The translations under genes and the position numbers were made by a program. Under the pieces are notes generated by a model. The model made no database searches. It saw only the letters and a list, made by a program, of their open reading frames with translations, and had not been told where the DNA came from. Shown one piece after another: positions 49,290 to 60,329 of a stretch of 64,000 nt of DNA. Origin of the DNA: Stromatinia cepivora (Eukaryota; Ascomycota; Leotiomycetes; Helotiales; Sclerotiniaceae); the NCBI GenBank assembly GCA_014898415.1, contig RCTD01000002.1, forward strand, positions 372,001 to 436,000, in the 5' to 3' direction. Within the stretch, counting starts at the first letter, position 1; every line of letters starts with the position of its first letter.

Positions 49290-51166
49290 ATAATTAATGT
49301 TTGCTTCTTTATTTTTGAGAATCTAATACAAGAATTGAATGTTCTATCCTTTTACATTATATTATTCTTATCGAATTCAAAAAGACCCTCCCCTCCCTGA
49401 GATTCTTTTATTTTATCTTCTTCGCTTTTATCAATATTTATAGTTTCATCTTTATTAAAAAATTCTTTCTTTAATCTTTCCTTTTCAATTTGATCCATTA
49501 TTCTGAATAATACTTTTCGAAAAATACTTAACAATTTTTGGAATTTATCAACTCCGTTTTATTCTACCGATTTGGATTTTTTAAATAATCAACTTTGTAG
49601 CTTTAAGGTTTTTTTAAACTGAATAACTATATTGATATTGATAATTTCCCTTCCTCGATAATTAATATTATTTACAAATATACCCTTTACAATTTCAATA
49701 CTAGAAACTCTAAAATTCAACAAGCTATCCTTAATATTGAATTTCTCCAATTGTTTTTCTTATTAACCAAGTCTATAAGTTTTTGTATATATTTCAATTT
49801 AATGATTCTCTAAGAAATCCTTTTGCCTAAAGATTAAGGAAAGATTAGAATATCCTTTAGAATCAAATATAAAGACTCCGTATTCATTATAATAATACAA
49901 TTCAGTATTAATATTATCAATCTTTTTAAAGCAATTTTATTTTATAATATAACCATCATTATAAAAAGGTCTTTCAAAATAATAATAATAGAGATAATCC
50001 TTCTTATAAACTTTATTCATATCAAAAAGAATTCCCTCCTATTTATTCTAAATAGGATAATCATTGTATCTTGTATTGCCTCTTCGATGAATAATTTGAT
50101 ATTATAATAATGAAAAGAATAACTTCGAGTTCCTTATACCTTTGATTCTTATTTTTAGATGATTTATACTGAACTTATCCAAAAGATCAATGATTTTATC
50201 TATAATATCCTTTGTCTTCTGTTTTTGAGAATAAGGCTTTGTATTAATATTGAAGACAAATAGGGTTTTTATATATTCATATATAATCTAGGAAATAATA
50301 ATCTAATGAAATTTAGATCTTTTATAAATTCAAACGATAAAATCTTCAGAAAAGTACTATTTGTAAGCTTCATTTATCATTCTCTTGAAGTTTACAAAAG
50401 CAGGATCATCAAAATCAACTTTAAACTATCTAGCAATCTTCTTTCCCATTTGGGTATATAAGCTACGCAGGAATATCCTTCCAGTTTCGAATTCGGTGAT
50501 TATATGATTATTAATAAATTGAGTAATCGAAAGTATGAATTTGATAATATAATCCTTTATCATTATTAGATTTATATTATAATCCCTTTTATTTTTGTTA
50601 CATTGATTATTAATAAATTGATTAAGAAAATCTTGAATACCTATTACTTACTAGATATTATAATTACAAAAACATTAGAATAATACTAATCTCAATCCTT
50701 CTTTCCAATTATATCTAATAAAATTATATTCTGATATAAATTTGATTTGGATAGTAGTGATATAATCGTAATACCAAGAAAATTGAATTCGTATTTCTTT
50801 ATCAGATATACCACAATCAATTTATAAGGTATCCCAAATTATAAGGAAGTTAGATATATCGATCCCATTGAAAGTAAGGGCAGTAGCATTTCTAATGTAC
50901 AATATAATAAAAAACATATATATATAATCCTTAATACAAATAATAAATAGAATTTTTAATGGATTTTATTATTATTAATTTAATTCTTTTTCTTTTTTGG
51001 TTTTCTTTGTTTTTTCTTCTTTTTTAATAGGATTTCCGTTATTATTAATAAAAAGTTCTTCGATGAATTCAAAAGGATTGATAATTGGAGTAACAATATT
51101 ATCCTTTGATTTTTAAGAAGTATTTTACAGAAGATTCAATTTTATAGATAAATCAAAATTATTCAT
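49290..51166 (-). pseudogene. Gypsy B gag pseudogene
   Basis: Minus-strand frame from ATG 51166-51164 (MNNFDLS) with an acidic/Lys-rich N-terminus (NPFEFIEELF, KKEEKTKKTKKEKEL). The capsid-like core starts ATALTFNGIDISNFL, followed by helical segments (FETGRIFLRSL, DPAFVNFKRMINEAYK) and an Arg/Tyr-rich region. A 60-residue open stretch lies at 49534-49352 (ESQGGEGLFEFDKNN). Protease continues in another frame from about 49,330, so a gag-pol frameshift, common in Gypsy elements, or an indel separates them. No CCHC knuckle is readable. The start is chosen as the first ATG of the continuous frame; about 740 bp of leader precede it. Confidence 0.8.
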
Positions 51167-51362
51167 TATATTACTGTAATTTAATTGAAAAGTATTCGAT
51201 TTATTAGAATCTGATTTAATATTTGATTCTCGATAGTTTTCAATATTTATAATTTTCCCTTAATAAATCTTCAAAAAAAAAAGAAAAGTATATATAATCC
51301 TTCCCAAGATTTTCCTTTTTCCAAAAAAACATATAAATCTTAAATCCCTCAATTAAGAGTTT

Positions 51363-51380
51363 TTTAAGATATATCTTAAA
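51363..51380. repeat. TTTAAGA-N4-TCTTAAA palindrome, Gypsy B leader site
   Basis: Both 7-bp arms exact, spacer of four instead of three. It lies about 200 bp upstream of the gag start, in the untranslated leader. Confidence 0.75.
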
Positions 51381-51909
51381 TTTTTGATTGTTGATATTAA
51401 GGATAATAATTTAATGTATTATACCCAATCCTTCTTATTGCTCTAATATATATTTAAGTATTCAAATAGTTTTAAAGGTATATAAAACATTCAAGATCCT
51501 TCAATATAATTGATCGCATTTAATCAAAGTCGTCCTCGGGATTGGAGTTTTTTTACTCATAGAAATAAATGATTCATTTATAAATAAGGATTCCATTATA
51601 TTTAGAATTCTAATATACTTTTGGTATTATTAATTGTATCCCTGAGTAGAATTTTCATCGATATATTCCTTTTAATATGAAAAGTAAAATAATAATTCTA
51701 CTGAAAAATGATTCATTTTTAATATAATGGGTAAATATAAATAAGAGAATTTCAATAATCAAAACTTTCTTATTCAAAGTTTAACAATCTCATATTTTTG
51801 AAAGAATTATCCTTTCAGGGTTAATCCTATCCTCCCTATTTACAAACTGTTAATTTTACTTTTTTTTCAATTATAATTTCCTTATAGATATATTTGTATA
51901 ATATAAACC

Positions 51910-51935
51910 GTATAATTCGAATCCGGTATAAATCA
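51910..51935 (-). promoter_or_regulatory. Gypsy B primer-binding site (3' end of a tRNA)
   Basis: The plus strand here resembles a tRNA 3' end: T-loop-like ATTCGAATCC, then seven acceptor bases GGTATAA, a discriminator A and TCA (CCA with one C-to-T). On the coding strand it is therefore the complement, four bases inside the 5' LTR, the standard place for minus-strand priming. The tRNA identity is not fixed by what is visible. Confidence 0.75.
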
Positions 51936-51939
51936 TTAT

Positions 51940-52230
51940 TATAAAAGAGGTAGATCGAGATATATATATTCCGATAGTATATTACAAAGGGAAATAGGAA
52001 TTGAAACTAATCAAATTACATTGTAGAGATTTCAAATAGTAGAACTAGTAGATTTAGATAATAGTTTGGGTTATACACAAATGAGGTACAAAAAGACTAA
52101 TAGAAAACAATTGATTTCCTTCAAGGAGAAGGGAGCAAAGTCTTCTCTTATATCTAACTACAAAGAGTTATATAACTATATGACTACGAACTAGCTATGT
52201 GTTAGGCCTTGATACCCCAACTCTCTCACA
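51940..52230 (-). repeat. Gypsy B 5' LTR
   Basis: 291 bp, starts TATAAAAGAGGTAGATCGAG (TGTG altered to TATA) and ends CAACTCTCTCACA, followed by the GTAT duplication. Confidence 0.94.
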
Positions 52231-52289
52231 GTATATCATTATGATTATATAATTTCAATTCTAATCTTATAATGGCTTTATTTTCAATA

Positions 52290-55200
52290 CTTTTTTATTG
52301 AGGATATTCTATTTGATTCTTTTAAATTATTAATTCTAATATTTTCTTGAATTTTTCGAAAGTAATTTTTATATAAAGTTTTATTATTCTGTTAATAATT
52401 ATATTGTATATATTGATATAATTAATAACGATTTTCTTTTTTTCTATCAAATCCCTAATAAAATAATAATTAATATTTATATATTTGAATCATTTGTATA
52501 AATATAGATTCTTGATTAAAATTAAAGTATTCTAATTGTTATTAAATATTTGAATTATATCTTTATTCTTTTTAATATAATTTGATTTGAATAAATCTTT
52601 AAGTATTTATATAATCTATCTCTCTTATTTGATGAATATTGTTATTATAATATATTCTGATTTTGTATTAAAAATAATTATAAATACTTATTTTTTATTA
52701 ATCTATAATATAAGATTTCTATAAAATATTACAATTTTTTTTGAAATACTTTTTTGATTATATTTGTTATTAATCCAATCTATATTTATATATACTTTTA
52801 TTATATTATCAAATATATTATATTTTTTATAAATATCAGATTATATTCTTTTTGGTCCGAATCATAACTTTTGTTTGATTGTTGATTGTAGATATCATAT
52901 TAGATTTTTCAAAGCTATAATATAATATTTTATTAGTTTTATTATAAATTGTAAAAATCTTCTAATTGAAAATCGTATATTTAATTGAATATATATTATT
53001 AAATGAATTATATTTTCTATTTGTTATTGATATTCGTTTATATTTATTAATTCATTGTTATCAATTACTAACTGAAAATGGGTATAATCCATTATTAACA
53101 ATTTCTTAGTTTGATATTGTTTATATATAATATTATATTTAATTAATATAATATCGAGATATTCTTTTTAATTTATAATTAATATATATACTTTTTTATC
53201 ATAAATGATCCTAACATTTAGAATCTTATTAATCTCCCCTAAATTCTTGATATTAAAACAGATTGATGGCTTTTTATCGAATTAAATAATTTGCAATAAT
53301 ATATACAATACAATAACGATATCGTCGATATATATCAATAATATTATATTATAGTTTTTGAATATATATAGATATAGATTTATCAAACTTTATATAAAGT
53401 TTATATTTAAAAGTTTTTTCTTTAATAATAAACTTTAATCCCTTTTAATTTATTTCAAACTATATAGATTTCGTAAAACTTATAATATATATCCCTTTTC
53501 GATTTTGATATTTTAAAATGATTCAAAGTAAATCTTTTTTTTTAAATATAATTCAATAAAGATATTTTTGATATCGAAATATAAGTATTCTAAATTTTCT
53601 TTTATGATAATAATTAGGAATAATCTGAATATATTTAATCTTATTATTAATATAAATATTTCATTGTAATCTTTTCCTAATATTTAATTGAACCTTTGAA
53701 TTATTAATTTTGTTTTAAATCGTTTTATCTTATTATTCTTCATCTTAATTGTAAATATCCATTTCATCGAAACCAGATTATTTCCTTTAAAAAGTATATA
53801 TTCTTTTTAAGTATTATTTTGAATCAAAGATATAATTTTTTTTTGGATAATTTTCTTTTATTTTTCAGAATATTCTTGATCCGATATTGTTTCTTTATAA
53901 GTTCTTGATATTTTGATTTTTAGAACTTCTTTAACTGGATATATTATATCTTTTGTATTATCTATATCTATTAACGAAATTATAAAATCTGAAACGATTT
54001 TATCTTTAATATAAAGATCTATCTTATAAATAATTGAGATTATAATTATAATATATTCTATATTTTCTTGAATTTTGATTTATATAAATATTGTAATTAA
54101 TATTCTTATAATTTTGTTTTCTTATTTTCCTTCAAAATCTTATTCTATATTTTTTTTCTATTTTTGTATTAGATATTTTAAGGGTTTGTTTTCAAAATTT
54201 ATTATATTCTTTTATTCGATTTTAAATGATTATAGATTTATTTCGTTTTTTGATTTTATTAAAATGAATTTATCAATAAAATTTAAAATAATCTTAAATT
54301 TTGTTTCCGGTATAGATTCAAGATTTGCAGAAATTGATTTTTAGATTAAAACTTTTGGAATAATAAATTTGATATCTAAAGTATCTTTGGAAAAAGATTC
54401 TTGATTTGTTTTCTGAATATTATTATCTTTATTTTTATTATATATTGATATTGATATATCTAATTTATTTGATTTCAATTCGATAATTAAGATATTTGAT
54501 ATAATTATTAAATTCAATATAATATCTATTGAAAAGAATATTTAGAATAAAGATAATACAAATATTATATTTAGTATTGAAAATAAAGAAAATGCTTTGT
54601 TTATTATTGATCTATTATAAAATCTTTGATTTGGTTTTATATTCTTTATTTTTTGTAAATCTGATTTATAATTTCTTAATTTAAAATCCAAATCTCTTTC
54701 TCGATAAAATTCATTTATAATTATTCTATTTGATTGAAATATAAAGTTTAATTTTGAAGAATATATTTTGATATATTTATTTATAATTTTTGAATATTTT
54801 AAGAATATATTAATTCTCGAAATGTTTTATAATTTATTATATCTTTGTTCTTTCAAAATAATCTTAGAATTGATATAAGTATAATATTTATTCTCCTAAA
54901 CTTTATATATCTTTATATTTAGTATTATATCTGTAGGGGTTTCTATAAAAAATCGATTTATTTCATTTATATTAGGATCAATATTAATATAATTCCTAAT
55001 ATAAATATTATACTTTATAATTTTGTTTCAAAACTTTAATAATAATCCAGTTTTTTTTAGTATTATTTTTATATTTGTTTTTATAATCTTTATATTTTGT
55101 TTTGGAGATTTGTTTTGATATAAAAAAGCAATTGTTATAATTTCGGATTATATATTTGATAATTATTTATAAATAACTTGTAAGAGTTCCAATATTTTAT

Positions 55201-56166
55201 CAATTCTAATTATAATGATCTTTTCTTCAATAATTAATTTTATCTCTTTTTTCCAAATTTTCAATATTTGAATTATATTATCCTTTTGTTTAAATAATAT
55301 AATCTAATTTACTTTTATATAATTATCAATAATCAATATAAAATAACGATTCCTTCGAATCGATTTTGGAAATGATTTTATAATATCGAAATATATAAAT
55401 TCGAGTTTCTTTGATTTGTACAGATTCAATTACTTCGGGATATAATTAATCATTTTGATAAATATATATATTTCATAGATATTTAATTCAATTGGAACCT
55501 TTATTGATTTGATTATATTGAATACCTTATATAGATTCTTGATCTTATTTAGATCTAGATGATTAAATCTTCGATATTATAATAAATATTTCTCTTTTTC
55601 CATAAATATTAATTCATTATCGATACTTTTGATATTATCGATTATCTTTAAAGAAAAGTCTTTTTCCTAATCATTTTGATATATATTCAAATAGAAAATT
55701 ATATTCTTATATTTTTTAATTATATATAAAACTATATATATTCCGTTTTATATTCTAATACAAATGATTTTCTTATTATCTTTCTTAAAATATATATAAT
55801 GAAAATTGAATTCCCTTTGCAACCCTATTTCGCAGATCCTTTTTCCTGATAACAAATTTATTTTTAACCCTAATATATATAATATATTTGAAAGTAATAT
55901 TTTAGAACCATCTTTATATATTATATCTATTAAACCCTAATAATAATAATATATTACTTTTTTATCAATCTTTATCCTTCGTTTAATAATAGGATTTATT
56001 GATCTGAATAATGAAGATTAATCAAATATATATAAAAAAGTATCTATATTGGTATATTATTTGCTAAAAGAAATTTTATTAATAGTCTTTTTTTATCAAA
56101 TTGTAATCTTCCTTTATTATATCTTTAATATCGGAATCTGATTTAGAGATATTATTAATAAAATAT
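52290..56166 (-). pseudogene. Copia-1 E pol fragment (pre-integrase to RNase H)
   Basis: Same layout as Copia-1 A 8321-12190. RNase H adjoins the LTR, RT with YIDD equivalent near 53334-53317, the linker around 54.1-54.6 kb, the integrase core around 55.0-55.5 kb and the pre-integrase region near 55.8 kb. It is heavily stopped and ends at the ATAT target site of the solo LTR. Confidence 0.86.
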
Positions 56167-56458
56167 TGTGAAAGAGGTATGTCGAGATATGTGCGTCCCG
56201 ATAGCACACTATAAGGGGAAATAGGAATTGGAATTGATCAGATTATATTGTAAAGGTTTCAAGTAGTAAAATTAGTAGGTTTAGATAATGGTTTGGGTTG
56301 TGCACAAATGGGGTACAAAAAGATTAATGGAAAAACGATTGGTTTTTTTTAAGGAGAGGGGAGTAGAGTTTTCTTTTATATCTAATTATACAGAGTTATG
56401 TGATTATATGACTATGAACTAGCTACGTATTAGGCCTTGATATCCCAACTTTCTCACA
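56167..56458. mobile_element. Gypsy solo LTR in Copia-1 E
   Basis: 292 bp, TGTGAAAGAGGTATGTCGAG to CAACTTTCTCACA, with ATAT on both sides (56163-56166 and 56459-56462). Joining the flanks restores AAAATATGCTTGATC, matching AAAATATATTTGATC in other Copia-1 copies apart from transitions. It is therefore the product of LTR-LTR recombination of a once complete Gypsy. Confidence 0.93.
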
Positions 56459-56462
56459 ATAT

Positions 56463-57001
56463 GCTTGATCTTTTTTGTTGAAATAAATTTTCTTCAAATT
56501 CGAAGATCCCTTTCTTTTTTGATAACGAAAATAATTATAAAGGAATTTATTGATTTATATTAAATACAAATAATTTTATATATAATAATTTTCCTTTTGA
56601 TATAAATCATAAATATTATTTGAGATTTCGAAATCTGATTTTTGATATCGAAAAGTATATTTAGATTCTTTTGTAATTTGTATTTGTTTTAATTTATTTT
56701 TAAAATGAAGTTCCTTAATTTGTAAATACTTGATTTTATTATTGATATTAAAACTAATTTAAATATTCAATATATCTATTACTCTTTGATAATCGATTGG
56801 AAAATTATATATTAAAACCAAAAACAAAACGATATTTTAATATATTGATCAATAGTTTTCATTTATAATCTTTAATTTCCTTTTATACTCTTTCAATTTA
56901 TTCTAAATTTCGATAATAATTATATCGAAATAAATATCGGATTGAAATTTGAAGTTCTGGATCATGATTATATATATATTGATTGTGATTATATTGATTC
57001 T
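56463..57001 (-). pseudogene. Copia-1 E gag fragment
   Basis: Matches 12193-12732 of Copia-1 A, ending in the gag segment just before the Copia-1 F LTR. The bases before F are ATTCT; the other half of the expected duplication lies outside the window. Confidence 0.82.
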
Positions 57002-57167
57002 TGTTGGAAATGAGGCCATCATAGGATTAGAATTGAGCTTATGTGATTACAATGGTGTATAGACTATATTTGGGGATAACCTTAATTCTATTTTTATTAG
57101 AATTATAGATTCTTAGTTCAATTTATATAGTCAATAATACTATTATTTTCTGTATTAAAAGTTAATA
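57002..57167 (+). repeat. Copia-1 F 5' LTR
   Basis: 166 bp, TGTTGGAAATGAGGCCATCA to AAAAGTTAATA. The conserved CACGTG of other LTRs is TATGTG here. Confidence 0.92.
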
Positions 57168-57639
57168 GATTATAAGATCTGATTGTATAATAGTAATTAG
57201 AAAGTAAAGTAAATTAAGAAAGGATTAATATAGTTAGTAAAGATAAAACAAAATAGAAATCAAAGTTTTTATATAATATTATTAAAATAGAGTTGAAATA
57301 TGATAATATAATTTATAATTTATAATATTATAGGTCAAAATGGAGAATAGTTTGTATAGTATTGATATAGAATTATAATAAAAATGAAAAGCAAGTTTGT
57401 ATAATTATAAGAAAATATATTACAATATAATTTTATGAATTTTTTTATTGTTTTATTTTTATATTTTTTTTTATTATCCCGAATTTATTTGTTATATATT
57501 TTTTAAAATCATTTTAAAAATTTAAAGATTATCTTTGATATTTATCAAATAATAAGAAATTTTCACAATATCGAAATCAAACAATTCTTCGAAGTTCGAT
57601 TAAAACAATTATAAATGATAATTTAGATAAACAAAGATA

Positions 57640-59727
57640 TAATTGAAAAGGAAAGGATGGTTTTATATAATTAATCAAATATTAAATGAATATATATAGA
57701 TTATAGGATTCAATATAGTATTTGTTTACAAGATCAATAGTTGTATATATTATAATGTCGAATTGAAATTGGAATATTTAAAGGACGAAATGAATATGTT
57801 ATTGTATATTTGTACAATATTTAATAATAATGATGAAGCCCTTATTGACAAATATTCAATAGTATATATACTTTGGAAATATCTTAAATCGAAATATATT
57901 AGAGTTAATGTAATTATAATCAATATATATATAACGATGATCCAGAACTTCAAATTTTAATCCGATATTTATTCTAATATAATTATTATCGAAATTTAGA
58001 ATAAATTGAAAGAGTATAAAAGGAAATTAGGAATTATAAACAAAAATTATTGATTAATATATTAAAATATTATTTTGTTCTTAATTTTAATATATAGTTT
58101 TTTAATCGATTATTAAAGAATAATAGATATATTGAATATCTAAATTAATTTTAATATCAATAATAAAATTAAATATTTATAAATTAAGAAATTTTGTTTT
58201 AAGAATAAATCAAAACAAATATAAATTGTAAAAGGATTTAGATATACTTTTCGATATTAAGAATCAGATTTCGAAACTTCAAATAATGTTTATAATTTAT
58301 ATCAAAAGAAAGATTATTATATATGAGATTGTTTATATTTAATATGAATTAATAAATTCCTTTATAATTATCTTTGTTATTAAAAGAGAAAAGGATTATT
58401 GAATTCGAAGAAGGTTTATTTTAACAAAAAAGATCAAGTATATTTTATTAATAATATCTTTGAATCAAATTTTGATATTGAGGATATAATAAAAAAAAAT
58501 TATAATTTGATAAAAAAGATTATTAATAAAACTTCCTTTAATAAATGATATATTGATATAGGTATTTCTTTATATATATTTGATTAATCTTTATTATTTA
58601 GATTAATAAATTTTATTATCAAATAAAGGATAAAAATTGATAGAAGAGTAATATATTATTATTATTAGGGTTTAATAGATATGATATATAAAAATGATTT
58701 TAAAATATTATTTTCAAATATATTATATATATTAAGGTTAAAAGTAAATTTATTGTTAGAAAAAAGGATTTGCGAAATAAGATTGTAAGGGGAATTCAAT
58801 TTTTATTATATATATTTTAAAAAGAATAATAAAAAAATTATTTATATTAAAATATAAAATAGAATATATATGGTTTTATATATAATCAAAGGATATAAAA
58901 AAATAGTTTTTTGTTTGAATGTATATTAAAATAATTACAAAAAAAGCTTTTTTTCAAAGATAATCAATGGTATTAAAGATATCAATAATGAATTAATATT
59001 TAAGGAGAAAAAGAGATATTTGTTATAATATCAAAGATTTAATTATCTAGATTTAAATAAGATCAAAAATTTATTTAAGATATTTAATATAATTAAATTA
59101 ATAAAGATTTCAATTGAATTAGATATCTATAAAATGTATATATTTATTAAAATAATAAATTATATTCTAAAATAATTGAATCTATATAAATCAAAGAGAT
59201 TCGAATTTATATATTTCGATATTGTAGAATTATTTCCAAAATTGATTCGAGGGAATCGTTATTTTATATTGATTATCGATAATTATATAAAATTAAATTG
59301 GATTATATTATTTAAACAAAAAAATAATATAATTCAAATATTGAAAACTTGGAAAAAGGAGATGGAATTGATTATTGAAGAAAAGATTATTATAATTAGG
59401 ATTGATAATATATTAGAATTTTTATAAGCTATTTATAAATAATCATTAAATATATAATTCGAAGTTATAATAATTATCTTTTTATATCAAAACAAATCTA
59501 TAGAATGGAATATAAGGATTATAGAAATAGATATAAAAATAATACTAAAAGAAGTTGGATTATTATTAAAATTTTGGAATAAAGTTATAAAATATAATAT
59601 TTATATTAGGAATTGTATTAATATCAATTCTAATATAAACGAAATAGATCGATTCTTTATAGAAGTTTTTATAAATATAATATCAAATATAGAAATATAT
59701 AAAGTTTGAAAAAACAAATATTATATT
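57640..59727 (+). pseudogene. Copia-1 F gag and integrase pseudogene
   Basis: Gag segment KLEYLKDEMNMLLYICTIFN (57763 on). Pre-integrase region near 58.7-59.0 kb. Integrase core 59176-59427 with FEFIYFDI (first catalytic Asp), IDNYIKLNWI and a second-Asp region reading RIDNILEF. It stops at the G insertion before the third acidic residue is confirmed. Stops remain between open pieces. Confidence 0.87.
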
Positions 59728-59893
59728 TGTTGGAAATGAGGCCATCATAGGATTAGAATTGAGGTCACGTGATCCCAATAGTGTACAGATCATATTTGGG
59801 GATAACCTCAATTCTATTCCTATTAGAATTATAAATCTTTAGTTTAATTTATATAATCAATAATACTATTACTTTCTGTATCAAAAGTTAATA
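59728..59893 (+). repeat. Copia-1 G 5' LTR
   Basis: 166 bp, TGTTGGAAATGAGGCCATCATAGG with intact CACGTG, ending AAAAGTTAATA. Confidence 0.93.
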
Positions 59894-59902
59894 GGTTATG
59901 AG
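59894..59902 (+). promoter_or_regulatory. Copia-1 G primer-binding site, initiator tRNA-Met half
   Basis: GGTTATGAG directly after the 5' LTR with no gap, the exact complement of CTCATAACC from the anticodon loop of initiator tRNA-Met. It corresponds to the site of Drosophila copia, which is primed by a tRNA cleaved in the anticodon loop. Confidence 0.75.
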
Positions 59903-60329
59903 ATTTAATTGTATAATAGTGATTAGAAAGCAAAGTAAATCGAGAAAAGATTAGTATAATTAGTAGGGATGAAACAGAATGAAAATCAGAGTTTTTATAT
60001 AGTATTATTAAAGCAAAATTGAAATATAATAATACAATTTATAATTCACAATATTACAAAGTAAAAGCGAAAAGCAAGTTTACATAATTATAAGAAAATA
60101 TATTATAATATGATTTTATGAATTTTCTTATTATTTTATTTTTATATTTCTTTATTATTCTAAATCTATTCACAGTATATTTTTTAAGATTGTTTTAAAA
60201 ATCTGAAGATTATTTTTGCTATTCATCAAACAGTAAGAAACCTTTACAATATCAGAATTAAACAATCCTTCGAAGTTTGATCAAAATAATTATAAATGAT
60301 AATTTAGATAAATAAAGATACAATTGAAG

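Larger units (their letters stand above)
45108..49330 (-). pseudogene. Gypsy B pol pseudogene (protease, RT, RNase H, integrase)
   Basis: Aspartic protease with DSG at 48974-48966 (IIDSGSIINII), followed by an acidic linker of about 250 residues. RT has its FYLDD box at 47411-47400, then IKIKDPRIRYNE and NSEGRNPD (82 residues open at 47408-47160). RNase H has TIDISLIGWGAVLDQ, first Asp at 46913-46911. Integrase has an H2C2-type finger (ELDHKGLE...WNGIYKD), D1 at 46004-46002, Asn in place of the second Asp at 45827-45825 (GAT to AAT), and the catalytic Glu in NGIIERNH at 45722-45720. Its C-terminal segment ends at TGA 45110-45108. No chromodomain is recognisable. About one stop per 30-60 codons. 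Confidence 0.92.
41015..52230 (-). mobile_element. Gypsy B, complete Ty3/Gypsy element with a third long ORF (11,216 bp)
   Basis: LTRs 41015-41305 and 51940-52230 (291 bp each), target duplication GTAT (41011-41014 and 52231-52234). Minus-strand order: 5' LTR, tRNA-like primer site, gag, protease, RT, RNase H, integrase, third ORF, polypurine tract, 3' LTR. The domain order RT-RNase H-integrase is diagnostic of Ty3/Gypsy. It is 3-4 kb longer than many fungal Gypsy elements because of the region after integrase. Inserted inside the 3' LTR of Copia-1 E. Less RIP-mutated than Gypsy A. Confidence 0.95.
40904..57001 (-). mobile_element. Copia-1 E, broken by Gypsy B, a Gypsy solo LTR and Copia-1 F
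   Basis: The 3' LTR starts at 40904 (TGTTAACTTTTGGTGCAGG), is split at 41014 by Gypsy B and resumes at 52235-52289 (111 + 55 = 166 bp). Pol then runs 52290-56166, is split by a solo LTR, continues 56463-57001 (gag) and is interrupted by Copia-1 F. Its gag start and 5' LTR are outside the window. It lies in Gypsy A. Confidence 0.9.
57002..59727 (+). mobile_element. Copia-1 F, 5' half (LTR, gag, integrase start)
   Basis: Plus-strand Copia-1 inserted head-on into minus-strand E. 5' LTR 57002-57167, gag open at 57763-57960 and an integrase stretch at 59176-59427. It is interrupted in integrase at 59728 by Copia-1 G; its RT, RNase H and 3' LTR should follow G beyond the window. Confidence 0.92.

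Noticed and set aside
51905..51939. A tRNA gene, suggested by T-loop, acceptor strand and TCA
   Set aside because: There is no D-arm or anticodon arm upstream, and it lies exactly where a Gypsy primer-binding site belongs.
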